64,000 nucleotides of DNA from assembly GCA_038502055.1 (NCBI GenBank), contig JAXRKN010000044.1, positions 5,232,001-5,296,000 on the forward strand. Direction: 5' to 3'. This document shows, one piece after another, positions 39,233 to 52,615 of this stretch. This DNA is from Tanytarsus gracilentus (taxonomy: Eukaryota > Arthropoda > Insecta > Diptera > Chironomidae). A model generated the notes under the pieces. That model had not been told where the DNA came from. It did no database searches and worked only from the letters and a program-made list of their open reading frames with translations. Both the position numbers and the translations under genes were made by a program. Every line of letters begins with the position of its first letter. Positions within the stretch are counted from its first letter, which is position 1.

Positions 39233-39346
39233 CAAGGGATGGGGCACTAGAAGTTTTAATTTTTTTAATCAAAAGATTAATAATTTCAAATCAATGGATT
39301 TACAGAAATATTTTCAAAATTTAACATCAAAGTGTCTCATCCCTCA
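39233..39346. repeat. Hairpin element, about 114 bp
   Basis: Left end GCAAGGGATGGGGCACTAG; right end AAAGTGTCTCATCCCTCA. Imperfect pairing over about 18 bp. Confidence 0.55.
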
Positions 39347-41780
39347 TCACACTCTCGAGTGGTATTTTTCTGCTCTTTTTGCAAATGAAATATAAAGTAA
39401 AAAATTGCTAAAAATAAACGCAAAAATGCAGCACGATGTGCATGTGCGCGAGAAAAAAAACTCATAATCATCAGTCGCAAAAACTCTCTGAAATTTTTTA
39501 TCGTCTTCTTAGAAATGAAAAAAAAATTAAAGAGGAAAAATTTTCATGTTTTTTATTGTAATTTATGGTTTAGTCTATTTGTGCTGCAATATCGTGAAGA
39601 AAATTTTCCTCGATGAATCATCAAGCACGCCCCACGACGAAGAAGACTATGACAAAGTGGAAAATGTGATATCGAGTCTCATTTTTTGGGTGTGGGAGTG
39701 AGCGATCACGAAATGACATTAAAGGGCTGTGAAGAGACATCATGAGACGATGCAAATGGCACACTCGAGATGAAAGTTCTCGCTTTATGAATTGATAATG
39801 CTACCAAAAGCACTTCCCACTTTCTATCGTGTCGTTTTCGTCTTCAGTGAGACTCTTGAGAAGAAAAATACTCTCGCTGAATTTTTAATATATTTTTTTC
39901 TTGTCAGGACGACATGTCATAGTTTAGTGTGACTTTAGATTTTAGAGAGTGTCTAAAAATTGCAAGGGATAAGCATTTTTTATCTAATCTTAAAATAAAA
40001 TTTGAAGCCCTGTAAAAGATATAAAAAGAAGAGAACTTCCTCTCTCGAGCATCTTTTGCAGCTCATTTGCATACATAACAAAGTGATACAGATGTTGAAT
40101 CTTCTTCCTCCGCCGTCTCTCTCACTAAAAAGTAAAAAGTTGTGGGATGAGTGAACAATTTTTTTTATATGGTCTCATCCTTGAGTGCAGCGCAATATAT
40201 TTTGTTATTATAGTTGCAATAGTTGGGGCGAAGTAAGAAGGAAAAGAAGATTATGACATCATAAAAAAATGAGCGTTTGCAATAAATTTTGAAATGCTAA
40301 ACCATAAAGCACAGCAGAAAATGGCGCTTAAGTACTTAATAAATTTAATGTAAATTGCATACACAAATCCCACAGCATTGCGCTGATGTATTTCTCTTCT
40401 TCGCGTCGATAATTTATGTGCGCAATTTTATCACCTCGGCATCTGAAGAGTGAATTAGCGAGCAAGAGCTTTTGGGGAGATGTTCAGGGGTTACGTGAAA
40501 GAGCTTTGTGAGTTCTATAAGAAATTTTCTTTGTTTCATATTTTTTAAAATTTATATTCGCGTAAAAATACCATTAAACGTCATTATGAACGTTCCAATT
40601 TAATTTCTAATGCTTCGCGATCAAACGCAACTGATTAAACTTAATAAAAGAAGGCAAAAAAGATTATTAATGAAAATCACTAATAAAAGTAGCATCTTGA
40701 CAGCAAACACGATTTTTACCGCAAGATAAAGTCTGTGCTTCTTCATTTCACTGAGTTTGAAAGTAAAAATTTTTCTCATTCGACTTTTCTTAATCATTTT
40801 CAATTTTTTTTTCTTCTGTGCACTCTTCATCGCAGCGGTGTGTGCTTTTAAAAATAAAATATTTTTCTTTCTTCTTTAATACCATTGAGCGCAAAAAAAA
40901 CATAATCGCAACATCTCTTCGTGTACATTAAGTAACGTTTGTTATTTACTTTCTTTTTCACTTCCCATTTTTGTTATGTTTAGTCGCTCGCTCTTTTGTT
41001 GTTCGGATGCCTCAGAGTCTCTTTCATTTTTTATGACTGGCACGAAATTATTGGAAAACGAAAGCGATCGAGATGAGATTGAATGCAAAATTGTATCAGT
41101 TTGAATCCTCATCTTTTAAAAATAATCAGAGAAAGAAAATTTTTCACTTGAGTTTATAAAATTTTAATTTGCAATTAAATAAGAAATATAAATTTATGTA
41201 ACACTTCTAAAACCGATCTGAATCTGTCTCAATTCCATTAATTAACAAAGCATGTCACCTGAGGGTTGCATCGTAATTCTTTTTTCAAAATGCACACAAT
41301 TGCCACTCTAATTGCCATCCGAAATAAACACATGAAGACTTTCATAACTTCATGTTGCTCTCCTAATTATTTTGCCGTTTCATGACTTCTGTAAATTGTT
41401 TGTCATCATCTCGCCAATCACATTTTCCCTCTGTGACACATCCAAAATGCTCCCAGGGGCTCGTTTCACGTACTCAAAGATACACGGCTGCTTTAACAGC
41501 CACCAGAAGCAAAGAACGCGAGTGAAAAGACATGCAAAATGTGTGGCCAATTGATTTCGTCGCATGTAGCTTCAACGATATACAGTCGCGCATATAGTGG
41601 CTTGATACATAGCACATTTAAACAATTTTGACGTGAAACATACTTTGCATTTAAAATGAAATCATGTAAGATTTTTTTATGTGATTCTATGAAAATATGG
41701 AGAGCACACACGGCGAGTCTCATGAGGAGCTTGTGTGACGATTGCGAGAGCAATTGTGTAATTTTTAAAAGGCTCTAAGT

Positions 41781-41862
41781 TAGGGGCGAGGACACTGAAA
41801 AAAATCCAAAAAAATAAATTCTTAATTCATAATTTATTATTTTTTAGTATCCAACCCTCTTG
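41781..41862. repeat. Hairpin element, about 82 bp
   Basis: Left end TAGGGGCGAGGACACTG; right end AGTATCCAACCCTCTTG. Confidence 0.55.
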
Positions 41863-42803
41863 CAGAAAACCTATAAATTTTTTTTAGTGTCTTATTAAAA
41901 GCGCCAGCAGAAAAAAAGAGACAACATGAAGTTGAGCAATCATAAAGGCATAAAAAGATTTATCAATTGAATTGAAAACTTTCACGTTCGTAACACAAAA
42001 GCTATTCGCTCCACAATCGGACTTTAATAATCGTCAAATGAGCGGCTGCTTTTCCAATTAATCATTCCGTAATAATTTATATTTAATTTTCAATTAAACA
42101 CGACAACAATCAACGTTCACTGCACTAGGGGAAAATTTTCGAGGGAGCTCGTGATAGAACTCGACTTTAGTATTTGCTATTGCTGACATTCGAAATGAAG
42201 TACAAAAGACATGTGAAGCAAATCGTTTGACATGTATGTTCACTCTCTAGATGCACACAGTCGGAAAGCTTAAAGTCTTTTTTTTTTCGTGAAGACAACC
42301 AAATTGACAATTGGTATCAATTGTTCGTCGATTTTACATTTGCAATTAAGCGGAGGGAAAAATTGCTAATTGAAAATTGAAAATTGACATTCGAGTAATT
42401 TATAATTTATTAATGGAAGTCGCATAAAACTTACATAATGATCTGATTAGTGAATTTTAACTCTCAATTTCATTCCGACTCTGAGTCATGCAGTTAAATT
42501 TGATTTGCGCAAAAAAGATCTCACGCTGAGGAAATCAATTTATAATTTTTTAATAATCAAAGCATAAAAGAGAAACATGAATGGAATTTACATTAATGCA
42601 TGTAGGAGAGAAGATGAATAATGAGAATTTTGCAATTGAAGAATTAATGAGAGAAAAGTCGTCATATTTTAAAAGTTCTTAAAATTTAAATTCTAACGTA
42701 CTTTTGATTTTTAAAAATTTAGTTGAATTTAGTTACAATTGATGACTTTATGGTTAAAATATTCTAGAGAAAATTAAATTAGTCAAAAAAATTACAAAAT
42801 TGA

Positions 42804-42815
42804 GGTTCGAATCCT
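42804..42815 (+). repeat. B-box-like 12-mer, copy 4
   Basis: Exact GGTTCGAATCCT, preceded by AAAATTGA as at 3756. Confidence 0.75.
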
Positions 42816-43970
42816 TAAAATTCTAAAAAATGTGTACTCCTTTAATCTATTTTTTTTAATTTTAAAAATCAATCTCATGATTTTTTTTCTCATTTAGTCT
42901 ATCAGAAAATGTTTAACAACATCTCTCGAATCATACATTAATTAAAAAAGTCATTATATTCGCTTTAACTGTCTACAGAGAAATTGTAACATTATTAAAT
43001 TGTAAACCACCATTCTTCGTCTTCTTCTCGCAACATGCACTCACATCTCGGATCTATTTGGTTACGACACTCACATTAGATTTTTTGTGCGCGCCTTCAT
43101 CGAATTGCGAGATGGTGCACTTAACATATGTTTAGCTCTACATTTATTTCAACTTGACGCTCTCACCATGCTAAAAATATATAACGGAGGGAGTCAGCAG
43201 CATAGCTACAAGTACTCCTCATACCTCAATAAGGAAATAGGCTCCATGTAACCGTTTTGGCTTTCTAAGTTTATTAAGTTAACTTGCGCGCTTGTAAAGT
43301 CATAAACAAATAAAAAAAATCTTTCTCTTGTTATTGGGAGGCAAAATGCATCGACATAAAATATGTTTAATGTGTTTTAGTTGCATCCTAAGTGTAGCGC
43401 TTTTAAACAACATAATTGCATCGTTTGACCCAGAGCGAAAAATAAAAATTTTAATTTTTCAAAATATTTTTTTAAAAAAAATTCCCCTCCTTGCAATGAA
43501 AATTCCCTCCATGTTTTGTGCTTTAATTGAGCATCGTTATGCACACAAAATTGTGCTCACTTTTATGTCGTCAGCAAGGAACTGTCAACTTCGTTCCTTG
43601 TTCACTCTAAGCCCATTAAAAAAGCACAAAATCTCTCGCGATTTCTGACCCAGTTACACGCCGTGGTGTCGCTGAAGAAATGAGGGAGAAGAGATGCAAT
43701 TCTCACGCTCGCTCCTATAAAAAGTGCATTAATTTGAAAATTTTGCATGTTCGAAGTGAACAAAAAAAACTTCTCTCTTTTCATGAGAAAAATCCTGCTG
43801 TATAACAACTGCCATGCTCAAGTACGAAAACAATAAATTTTCTGTCACAAAACAATTTCCATATCTTCTGGCTAATAAACCTTTTAAAATAACAAACGCT
43901 CTTTTCCTCCTCGCTCTTTTGTACCTTCGCCTCTTTTAATGGCTAAATTTTATGAAGAAAGCAAATTGAT

Positions 43971-44397
43971 GAGTTTCGAGTTGATTGGAATGAGGTCTTT
44001 TTAAAATTAATTTTTAAGATCGTAAGAGTCTGCGACTTCCACATTGCACTTAAAGTTGCACATTTATGTGCACATAAATTTATTTCAAATCATCCATGAA
44101 AATAATTCGAATTATATTTTCGATGAAACAAAAAAAAAAAAAAATTTTGGTGATTTACTTTTTTTGGAATTTTTAGGTTTTTTAATTTTAAATAAACTTT
44201 ATTTTTCTCCTAGCTATAATTAAAGAAATTTTGAAGCGACCTAACATTATTTTTTGCTTAATCTATGGAAATGGTGAAATATTTAAAAAAGCTAAATTGA
44301 GTTGAGTTTCGAGTTGATTGGAATGATAAGTTGCCTTCCGCCTAATGTGCAACCTTATTTAAAATAAATGTGCAACTTTAAGTGCAATGCGGAAGTC
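43971..44397. repeat. Composite block: 23-bp direct repeat plus 33-bp inverted repeat
   Basis: A 23-bp sequence beginning GAGTTTCGAGTTGATTGGAA occurs exactly at 43971-43993 and 44304-44326. A separate 33-bp segment at 44034-44066 (GACTTCCACATTGCACTTAA...) recurs inverted at 44365-44397 with one mismatch. Interleaved direct and inverted copies suggest an inverted duplication or a foldback element. Confidence 0.75.
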
Positions 44398-45153
44398 CCG
44401 CAACCGATCGTAAAATTAAATTTCGTTTCATTTTCAATTCTGTTCTGTCGACACAAAATTGCGCTTAATTTCCCTCAGATTTAACTCAAATTTTTTACTC
44501 AATACTCGAGTTCACAACAATAAGTAAGTGAGCATAAATTCCATGTTCCATGTGCATTTGCCTCCTCTTTATCAATTTGTTTGTCGCATTAATGGATTTG
44601 CAATCTTTTATATTTTTTTTCGTATAGTTCACTAGTTGGCTTTTGTCAATGATTTAATGCATAAAAACGTGTAAAATGAATGTACGCTCTTGCAACAATC
44701 TTATAAGTATGTGCACAAATGCTCCATGTATGGACTAAATGGGAAAAACTTTCGCGCGTACTCTTTTTTTTTATTCTCACAAACTCCCACGAATATCTTC
44801 TACTTCCTCAAATGAGATGTGCATCTAGTCGCCGCATTGTTCGTATTGAAGCTTAAGCCCGAAACGATCTAGAAAAAAACAGCTCACGCACATTTTCTAA
44901 ATTTAAATGCTGAGATAATTTTTTTCAACGTCTTGCAGGATGAATTACGATACAAATGCACAGAGATGCCATTTTCATCATTAACGAAATGCACTCTATG
45001 CCTAACAGCCTTCCTGGTTGTCATAAAGTTCAAATGTGTACCTTAGTCACACACCCCAAAGCATCCCGTGAAGATGTGAATTGTGCATTTTACTATCCGT
45101 CATTATATTTGGTGCAATGTGTGCTTGTAAATAAGTGTAACGAGCTGAGATGC

Positions 45154-45229
45154 CAGGGGGTGGGAAACTCTTATTAAAAATATTTGTAAAATTCTATCGT
45201 AAAAAAGTGATAAACTTTCTATCCCTTGC
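45154..45229. repeat. Hairpin element, about 76 bp
   Basis: Left end CAGGGGGTGGGAAACTCTT; right end AAACTTTCTATCCCTTGC. Confidence 0.6.
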
Positions 45230-45794
45230 CTCATAAGTTGAACATCTCTAAAGACGATGCCTTAAAATAGATTCGCTGCACTCTCTCACAGCAATACGAA
45301 AGGAGACTGCAGCTCATGCGACATCATTATTCATCTCCATTATTACCCATGTGAAAGTTTTCTCCTGATCTCATTTCTACAATTTCTTCTTCTTCTCTTC
45401 TAAATGATGTTCCTTTAATACCAGATGACTATTCGCCGACGACGACGCCAATAGACTGTTCTATATCAATTGAAGAAAACAAGAAACGAAATGAGATTTT
45501 CAAGATTTCTCTACAAAAACTTATATTCCGATGCACGATATTCCAAGTAATCAGTAACAACCGATCATATATGAGGAGCTTCGGAATTGAGAGAATATAA
45601 GAATGAGTGTTATGATGATAATAAAAAAATTTCATATTTAATGAATAGGAGAAAAATTTAATTAAATGCGATCCGTTCATAAATCTCATTTTTCTGCATT
45701 TCAAAGAGTGCTCATTATCTCGCTCTCGAGAGAGTGTTGCAATTTTAATTAAAAGAGATTACAATCCTAAAAGTAAAGGATGGACTATTGGTGA

Positions 45795-45911
45795 GAAGGG
45801 GGCGGAACACTTGAATTATTTCATTAAATCCAATTAAAGGAAAGTTATTCCAATTAATATAATTAAAAGATAAAAATTTTGCATCATAAATCCATAGTGT
45901 TCAACCCCTGA
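45795..45911. repeat. Hairpin element, about 117 bp
   Basis: Left end GAAGGGGGCGGAACACTT; right end TAGTGTTCAACCCCTGA. Confidence 0.6.
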
Positions 45912-47417
45912 TTTAAAACCAACGACTAGCTAGTGAAAATGACAATGTTGACAGCCCCACATGAGGAAGGGGCGATATATATTTTTCCAACTAACTTCAT
46001 TATTTCATTTCCTTAATTCAACTTTTCATCATAATTGAATCAGAGTCCGCGTGTAGAGTGTAAGGTAAATATGCACACATAATTCCAGCAGCACTGACTA
46101 AATGAGAGGGAGTGGAAGAGAATGGGTTAATTAAAATATTGATTAATTGTAATTTATTGGAAAATTGAAAAGCTGCAGCTGAGATTTAATGTTTAATAAT
46201 TTTCGAGCTCTACTCTCCGTCCATATGCCGCACGATAATATGTATCAATATATGAGTACACGCCGCAAGGGAAAAGCTTCAATTTTTAATGAAACCATAA
46301 AAATTTAAATTGAGAGATAAAAAAAGTGTTTTGTGTGTGAGAAATCCGTCTACATACTCGATGTAGGACATTGAAAAAATATAATTGAAAAAAATCTATA
46401 GAAGCGAAATAAAAAAAATGTTTATGGAAATTTTTTCCTCTCCTTCGCAAACGTGAATTTTATGAAAAATGAGCAATGATATGTATTTTAATAGATCTCT
46501 CTATTTGAACGTTGTAACAAGTTCTCATGACTTTGCCATACTTGATATTTCACTATATTTGGCGATCAATCAACTGATTAAATTTTTTTTCTTCGATATT
46601 ATTAAAATGTCTTAACAATAAAGTCTCGAATGAGTTGAAGACCTTCGGATGAGAGCTTGATAAAAATATTTTATTAAATTGTTATAAAAATTATTATTAA
46701 TTTCCTGGTAGTTTGAACTCATCTCTCTATAATAGCATTTCGCGCTTTTTTTCTATTTTTTTCCATCCCAATATTATGGCACACAACTTGAGTAATTCCA
46801 GATCTCGACTGATAGCGTCTAAGGCACTCAGAAGAAAAAGAGAGACATTTATCAAATTGTGTTTGCGATTGAATTCGTCGAATGTTTGTACTTGATCTGA
46901 CTGTTTGTTTATAATATCACGGCATTTGACAAAATTATCATAGCGCTGGCATCTTGCTTGCTTGTTTCGACGAGGTCTGCACACTCTCAGTGTGTGAGCA
47001 GAGAAGCGATCGGCTTGAAAAAAAAGTCATTAGTGCACAAGTTTATGAAAAATGTTTTTTTATTTCTTCGCAAAACAAATCAATTGAATGAGATCTGCCT
47101 CGAAAGAATATTTAGTCAAATAGTTGAACCAACTCGACGACTAATTTTTCTCATTCTCAACTAAAATGTAATTACATGCCATTTTTAATGTCGTTCAAAA
47201 AAAAAATAATCGAAGAAATCTACTTGATTTCTATTATAGCGACGGCAGTACATGGTGTATGGATAAATTTAATTATGGAATTTTTCTGCATATTTTGCAA
47301 TATTTTGTCGATGACATTATTACTCGAGCATATTGAAGCAATTGTAGCGTGTTTCTTGCTCTATTTTTACTCATTATACTTTTTTTCGACTGTCGTGAAA
47401 TTATTTGGAGCACGCGA

Positions 47418-47537
47418 GTGTCCCAATGAGATCATTTAATGTTTTGGAGAAAAAATTGAATTATTGAATGTTGTTCAAGCAAAAAAATATTTATTAAATT
47501 TTTTATAACATTCAATAATTTTTTTCTCACTGGGTTT
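47418..47537. repeat. Palindromic element, about 120 bp
   Basis: Inner arms are 47447-47472 (GAGAAAAAATTGAATTATTG...) and 47507-47528 (AACATTCAATAATTTTTTTC...). Outer ends AGTGTCCCAATGAG and CTCACTGGGTTTCACT also pair. The fold is a long hairpin; no miRNA-like constraint can be judged without a fold and expression data. Confidence 0.6.
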
Positions 47538-49050
47538 CACTAAAAAATTCATTGAGAACTTTGTCAATGTTCAATTTTTTTCCTTCCACTGCCTTGTGAG
47601 TTTTGACAACTTAACCAAAGGAGAGATACTCGATCTCTTTAGCAAACAATCAACATGCCTAGAGGTGCACTAAAAAATCCACACACCGTCAAAATGTTTA
47701 ATAAATTATAGGGGAGCCGAGATTTATTAACTATTAATTCCAGTGCAAATCACTCATTAATGTTGAATAAATGTGTGTAGCAATTTTCATTAGAGCCAAT
47801 AAATCGATTTTGTAATTAATTAAAATGGCAGCTTTATGAGGAAATTTTTTCTTTCTTATAGGGGGACATATTGTAAATTAGGTAAACACTTTAAGTTTCA
47901 CAATTCAATTAATCTTTAATTTTTTATGGTTGAAAAATCATCTTTAAATTGTGACTTAATAATTGTACAACCCCCAAATCATTTACGATACAAAATATCC
48001 ATCTTTAAAATTTCGCATCATCAGCAACATTGAACTTTGAAATCTCGAATTATAAAAATTGTGGCATTTTTCACTCGTGCACATCGATCAAGAGAGAAAA
48101 ATTTGCGGCTCGATTTGTTTTGGAAAAACAAGAAGGAATTTCAAATAGTTAAAGCAACATTGAAAAGCGGCAATGAAAACTTTTTTTACTGCTCTTTTTT
48201 CGAGTACAAAAAAAATAATATTTGAAGTTTTTTTTATTAAACACTCAAAGTTGAGTGTGAGGTGAAAAATTTATTTTTAATTAACAATTTTGTGCTATTT
48301 AGAATTGAATATTTTGTGTTTGTGAAAGCAATAAAGCAGCTATTTTTATCGAGATTCCTTGCAAGTACTTTCAATACTCCCACAATGAGGAAATTCTTTT
48401 CTAAAAAAGAGCAGAAAACTTTTATTTATTAAAATTTCATTGTTTGATGGAAATACGAGTTTAATGTAAATTTTTCACCCCCTGAAAATCTTAGAAAATT
48501 AAAATCATCATCGGCGTTCAGGAGTATAAAGTTGAACGCTTACGATTGGAGCTTTCTTTCCCCTCCAACTTCGCTCCGTTGCTTCGCTTGACTATAGCGA
48601 GAGAGTCCTCTAAGTCATGCATAGACGAAGCCACACAATCGGAGAGTGTTCAATAAAAATACACAATTTACAGTTTCAGTTTGCATCCAAACACTTAAAT
48701 GGCTCAGTGCTCGCGGAAGATTCCCAATTAAATCTTTTTTTTCTACTTTTTCGTGAGTGACAAACAATAATTAAAGAAGCGAAAAAATAAAGTTCTTAAA
48801 GTGTGCTTAATTTATTTCGCTACGAAAGCTAATTAAGTCAGTGCAAGAGAGTCATAACTCTTAAGTTGAAAACACTCAAATTGTGCAATTAACTCTCAAC
48901 GATTTTTTTTCTAAGCTAAACATCCTTGTTGCAAAAAGGTAATTTTTCCATTTGCTATTAATTACTCGACTCTTTAAAGTACTTCGCTTTTTATGGATGA
49001 GAGATCTTAAAAGAAGTTAAATATGATGGATGTATGAGCTAAATGTCTCG

Positions 49051-49064
49051 CTCTCTCTCTCTCT
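49051..49064. repeat. (CT)7 microsatellite
   Basis: Seven CT units; on the - strand a GAGAG run of the kind bound by GAGA factor. Confidence 0.8.
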
Positions 49065-50517
49065 CACTCACCATAAAGGAGGTCGTGGTTGCATCACATA
49101 ATGGCAATTTTATAATTGCGCTTTTAATCTAATGAGCAATAAAAGGGAGCAAAACATGTCACTTGATGCAATGTCCTTCTCATTTAAACAAGACAAATTG
49201 GGTCGATATTCATGAAGAAAATCCAATATAACAGCCGCAAGTGGAGTATGAAAGATTTTTTGCAACAAGAAGTTTTTTTTGTAGTTTTATAAAAAATATA
49301 AAAAATTATAATTTTATTAATTTATTAAACTTTTTATTTAATTTAAAAATAATTTCTAAAAGTTTCTCATTGCAAAAGATCACCCACAAATGTACCTTAC
49401 CCGCCATCGAGCATGTGGCGAATTTATTATAAATTTGTTTGTCAGCACAACTCGAATAGTACACACATGCTTATGAATATCCAACGTAATAATAAATGGT
49501 GTTATAATTCGATTAGTATTTAATTTCAAAGAATGTGCTCGCGACTCTACGAACATGCTGTACATATATTTGTTCTCGCGACTGTCTATTGTGTTTGCAC
49601 TTCCACTAATAATGAGTCAAGGAACGGAGTTTTCTGTTATTTATGAAGTGACTGCGAGACTGTTGTGCAGTGTGTACATACAAAAATAAATCCACCGTGG
49701 TAATAAATCATCGAGCTGATTTTTCGGTTGCTTGAGCTTCGATGGGATTTAAAAAAACGATGCGTTCTATAATCGGGATTATTTTTCATAAAATTTTAGT
49801 TACTTCCACTCCCTGTAAAAGTTACTAAATTTCATTAGCTAAAATCGATCAATTTTTCCTCTATTAAAGCCAAATTAAGAATTCCTAATAAAATATCCGA
49901 AAGCATGTACTTAGTCCCACTAAATTAATTTACAAATCTCTATTGCTTAGCCCAGAAGTTGGTTCGTAGTGGCGGCAACAGCGTGACTTTCTCATAATAT
50001 CTGTTACCATTAATCAATTACGACCCCGACACGAGTGTTTTACAACGCGACTGATAATAATTTAATTCAATTGCATGCCCAGAGTCGTTTATTATGCAGC
50101 TTTTTTTGCATGGCAGGCTAAAAATGTATACACTTTGTTTCCATACTGAATTATGTTCTTGTCGTTTTTTTTTGCTGAATTTGATAAGTCTTATATAACC
50201 TTTAGACTTTGATGCCAAAGATGGAGGTGGGTGGAGATCGAAAGTTAGGGAAATTTTTATATTTTTTTATAAACTTCATGAATTTTTTTAAGGGGGGTGT
50301 TTCTCTGGTCAACAAAAATTTTTGACGTCACTTTCTCACAAAGCCTTTCTTCAGTGGACCAAACGGTGAACGAGGTCGAATAGAGAGAATAGCAAATTAC
50401 TCAACGGTTGACGACGATGGTCAGATATCCATTGCACTACCATTTAATTTGTGTGTACTTTCCATGGTCATGTTTTTTTGTCTTGTCACTGTTGTCGCTC
50501 TGCTCGCACAATTAATG

Positions 50518-51093
50518 TTACAGATTTTTTTTGTAATTTTGTCGGCGCACTTTTCGTGTTGCGATGATAAAGAACCTTGAACTCAACACAAATACATTCG
50601 TAATCTCATCGCACCTACAAAACAATAATAATTTCCTCTCCTCATCATCATCAATTTTTGTCTCCCCTAAAAATAACTCATCATTCTCAAGCACACACAA
50701 TACGCCACAACATATACGCCCAAAATTAATATATTTAATAATTTTTCTAATAGTCACGGCGTTTCGTAGCAAAAAACACTTATCAAAATCTGTTAAAAAA
50801 AAGTTATTTTGTATTCTTTCTCGGTCGTTTTTGGATTTGCGTGCTGAGCCTTTTATGGTGTTGCCCTCTTCACTCAATGTTGTCGCTTTTTTGTAATCTC
50901 TCTTTCGTTTTAAAAAATTTAAAAATAATAAGTTTTGTTTTCTCAACCGGAGATATTTCGATTGCGACATTTCTGTGTCCAAGAGGTGTGAAAATTCTTG
51001 AGAAAATTTATTGTGACTTTTATTTTGAGCATGCAGGAAAAAATCAATATTTAACAGACTTCCCTCGAGTGGCAGCAAAGCAATTATTATCAT
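50518..51093 (-). other. Long uncharacterised open frame (191 codons from ATG)
   Basis: Antisense to the host intron. The frame extends upstream to 51189 only by using a TTG; the first ATG is at 51093. The product is lysine/leucine-rich with no recognised domain, signal peptide or repeat; it includes LRLRKQNLLFLNFLKRKRDY. A + strand frame of 110 codons overlaps it, so the region simply lacks stops on both strands. No promoter or polyA signal was identified. Probably a chance frame; kept because of its length in AT-rich DNA. Confidence 0.12.
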
Positions 51094-52108
51094 GTGTGAC
51101 TTGAAAGTGATTAATGGGAAATTTATCCAGAGTTGAGCTCCCCTTTGATAAAAGGATTTAAATACTCCAAGAACATTTTTGAAGGACAACCTTACTTATT
51201 TTCGTCCCCCCTTGAGTAATGTCGCAAACAGTCTGAGAAGTTTTAATTATCTCTCGGCACAATCACCCGAATGAAGCAAATAAGAAGAATTCCATTCTTT
51301 ATTATCCAAAATGTTGATGTGAGATTTCATGAAATTATTATATGCGAGCACTAACTAACTTGAATGTATTTGTGCGTGTGTTTTTGTTGAAAAACACATG
51401 AGGAAGGTGAAGAGGAGATAAAAAAAGCTAAGTAAATAAATAATGCGATTTAATGATAATAGCAATGGATAAAAGCGAATGAAATAAAACCCCCGCAATA
51501 TAATATGAGAATAATAAGCTGAACGAACACACTCGCAGCTCGATAGCAATAAAGTTTTGAATAAATTTTTAAAGCCATGTAAAGTTCGTCATTGTATGAT
51601 AATAACTTATCAGTATTTTTTTTGTCTGTGCCTGTCAATCATTTCATTGTAGCTAAGCGCGAACGAGTGAGATGAAAAAAATATTGAAAAGGTTTAATTA
51701 TAAATTCTTACGCAAATCTGTCAAAGTGACTTTTAATTGGTCTCGGGCTCTTAATGATTTTAAGCCTCAAAGGTTTTTTTTAGGGGATCACAAAGAGCAA
51801 ATTATTAAACACTCAGTGTCCCACCCCTACATTAAATGCATAGTATGTGTGATGGCTATTATCGCAGCACTTTTCTCTCATTTTATATTTTTAGTCTTTT
51901 ATTGCTTTAATGATAACTCAAAGTAAGATAAACAATCAACGACTTACGATCGTGCTGGCGGCTTATTAAAGGTGTATGCGTAATATCGTGTGTACAAATG
52001 AAAAAATAAGAATTGTGCGGAATAAACGTAAAAAAAGAAGATGGGGTTATGCTGATAACGCCCGACGTAAAAAATGCTGAGAATAGTGCTTTCCGACGAA
52101 TTTTTTCT

Positions 52109-52132
52109 CACACACACACACACACACACACA
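52109..52132. repeat. (CA)12 microsatellite
   Basis: Twelve uninterrupted CA units. Confidence 0.95.
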
Positions 52133-52525
52133 TGCATGGCTGACTTAATGTGAGAGCACTCGACGACCGATAACGAAAAAAAAGAGAATTTCTTAACATT
52201 TTTAACAACAACAACGATCAGCGACATGAGTAAGAAGAAGTTGAAGCTATCAAGAAATCAGCGGAGTATAAAAAATTTTATTTCTTTATTTTTTATCTGA
52301 AGCATTAAGGCAATTGGTAAGTGTGTGTGTGTGCAGATGTGAAAGAAGGAAAAAAGGTCGAAGTACCTGAGTGTGAAGCACTCAACTGCCCTACGATTGG
52401 AACCATCTCTATTCACCGATCCATGAGTGAATATATGCAAAATACATTAAACTCATTACCGCGTTCTCTTTTCCCTCTCTGTCTCTCTCACCCATCGTTG
52501 GGTGGAATATTTTATTTGCTCTCAT

Positions 52526-52615
52526 GAGCGAGGGTTGGAAACTTTTTTACGATTGATTAAAATTAATTTTTCATGCACAGTTAAATTAAATTAAAAAGTT
52601 CTCAACCCTTTGCTC
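52526..52615. repeat. Hairpin element, 90 bp, best-preserved member
   Basis: Left end GAGCGAGGGTTGGAAACTTT pairs with the right end, whose reverse complement is GAGCAAAGGGTTGAGAACTT. More than 20 positions align with few mismatches. AT-only interior. Confidence 0.7.

Noticed and set aside
44925..45177. Acceptor-like CGTCTTGCAG followed by a 73-codon open frame
   Set aside because: The translation shows no ZAD second half, zinc finger or other domain, no donor follows in frame, and a hairpin element overlaps its end.
47176..47439. 87-codon hydrophobic open frame
   Set aside because: Hydrophobic content is expected from T-rich DNA; it overlaps the palindromic element and has no recognised family.
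50564..50896. 110-codon Ser/Asn-rich + strand open frame
   Set aside because: Low-complexity composition, no acceptor in frame, overlaps the antisense frame.
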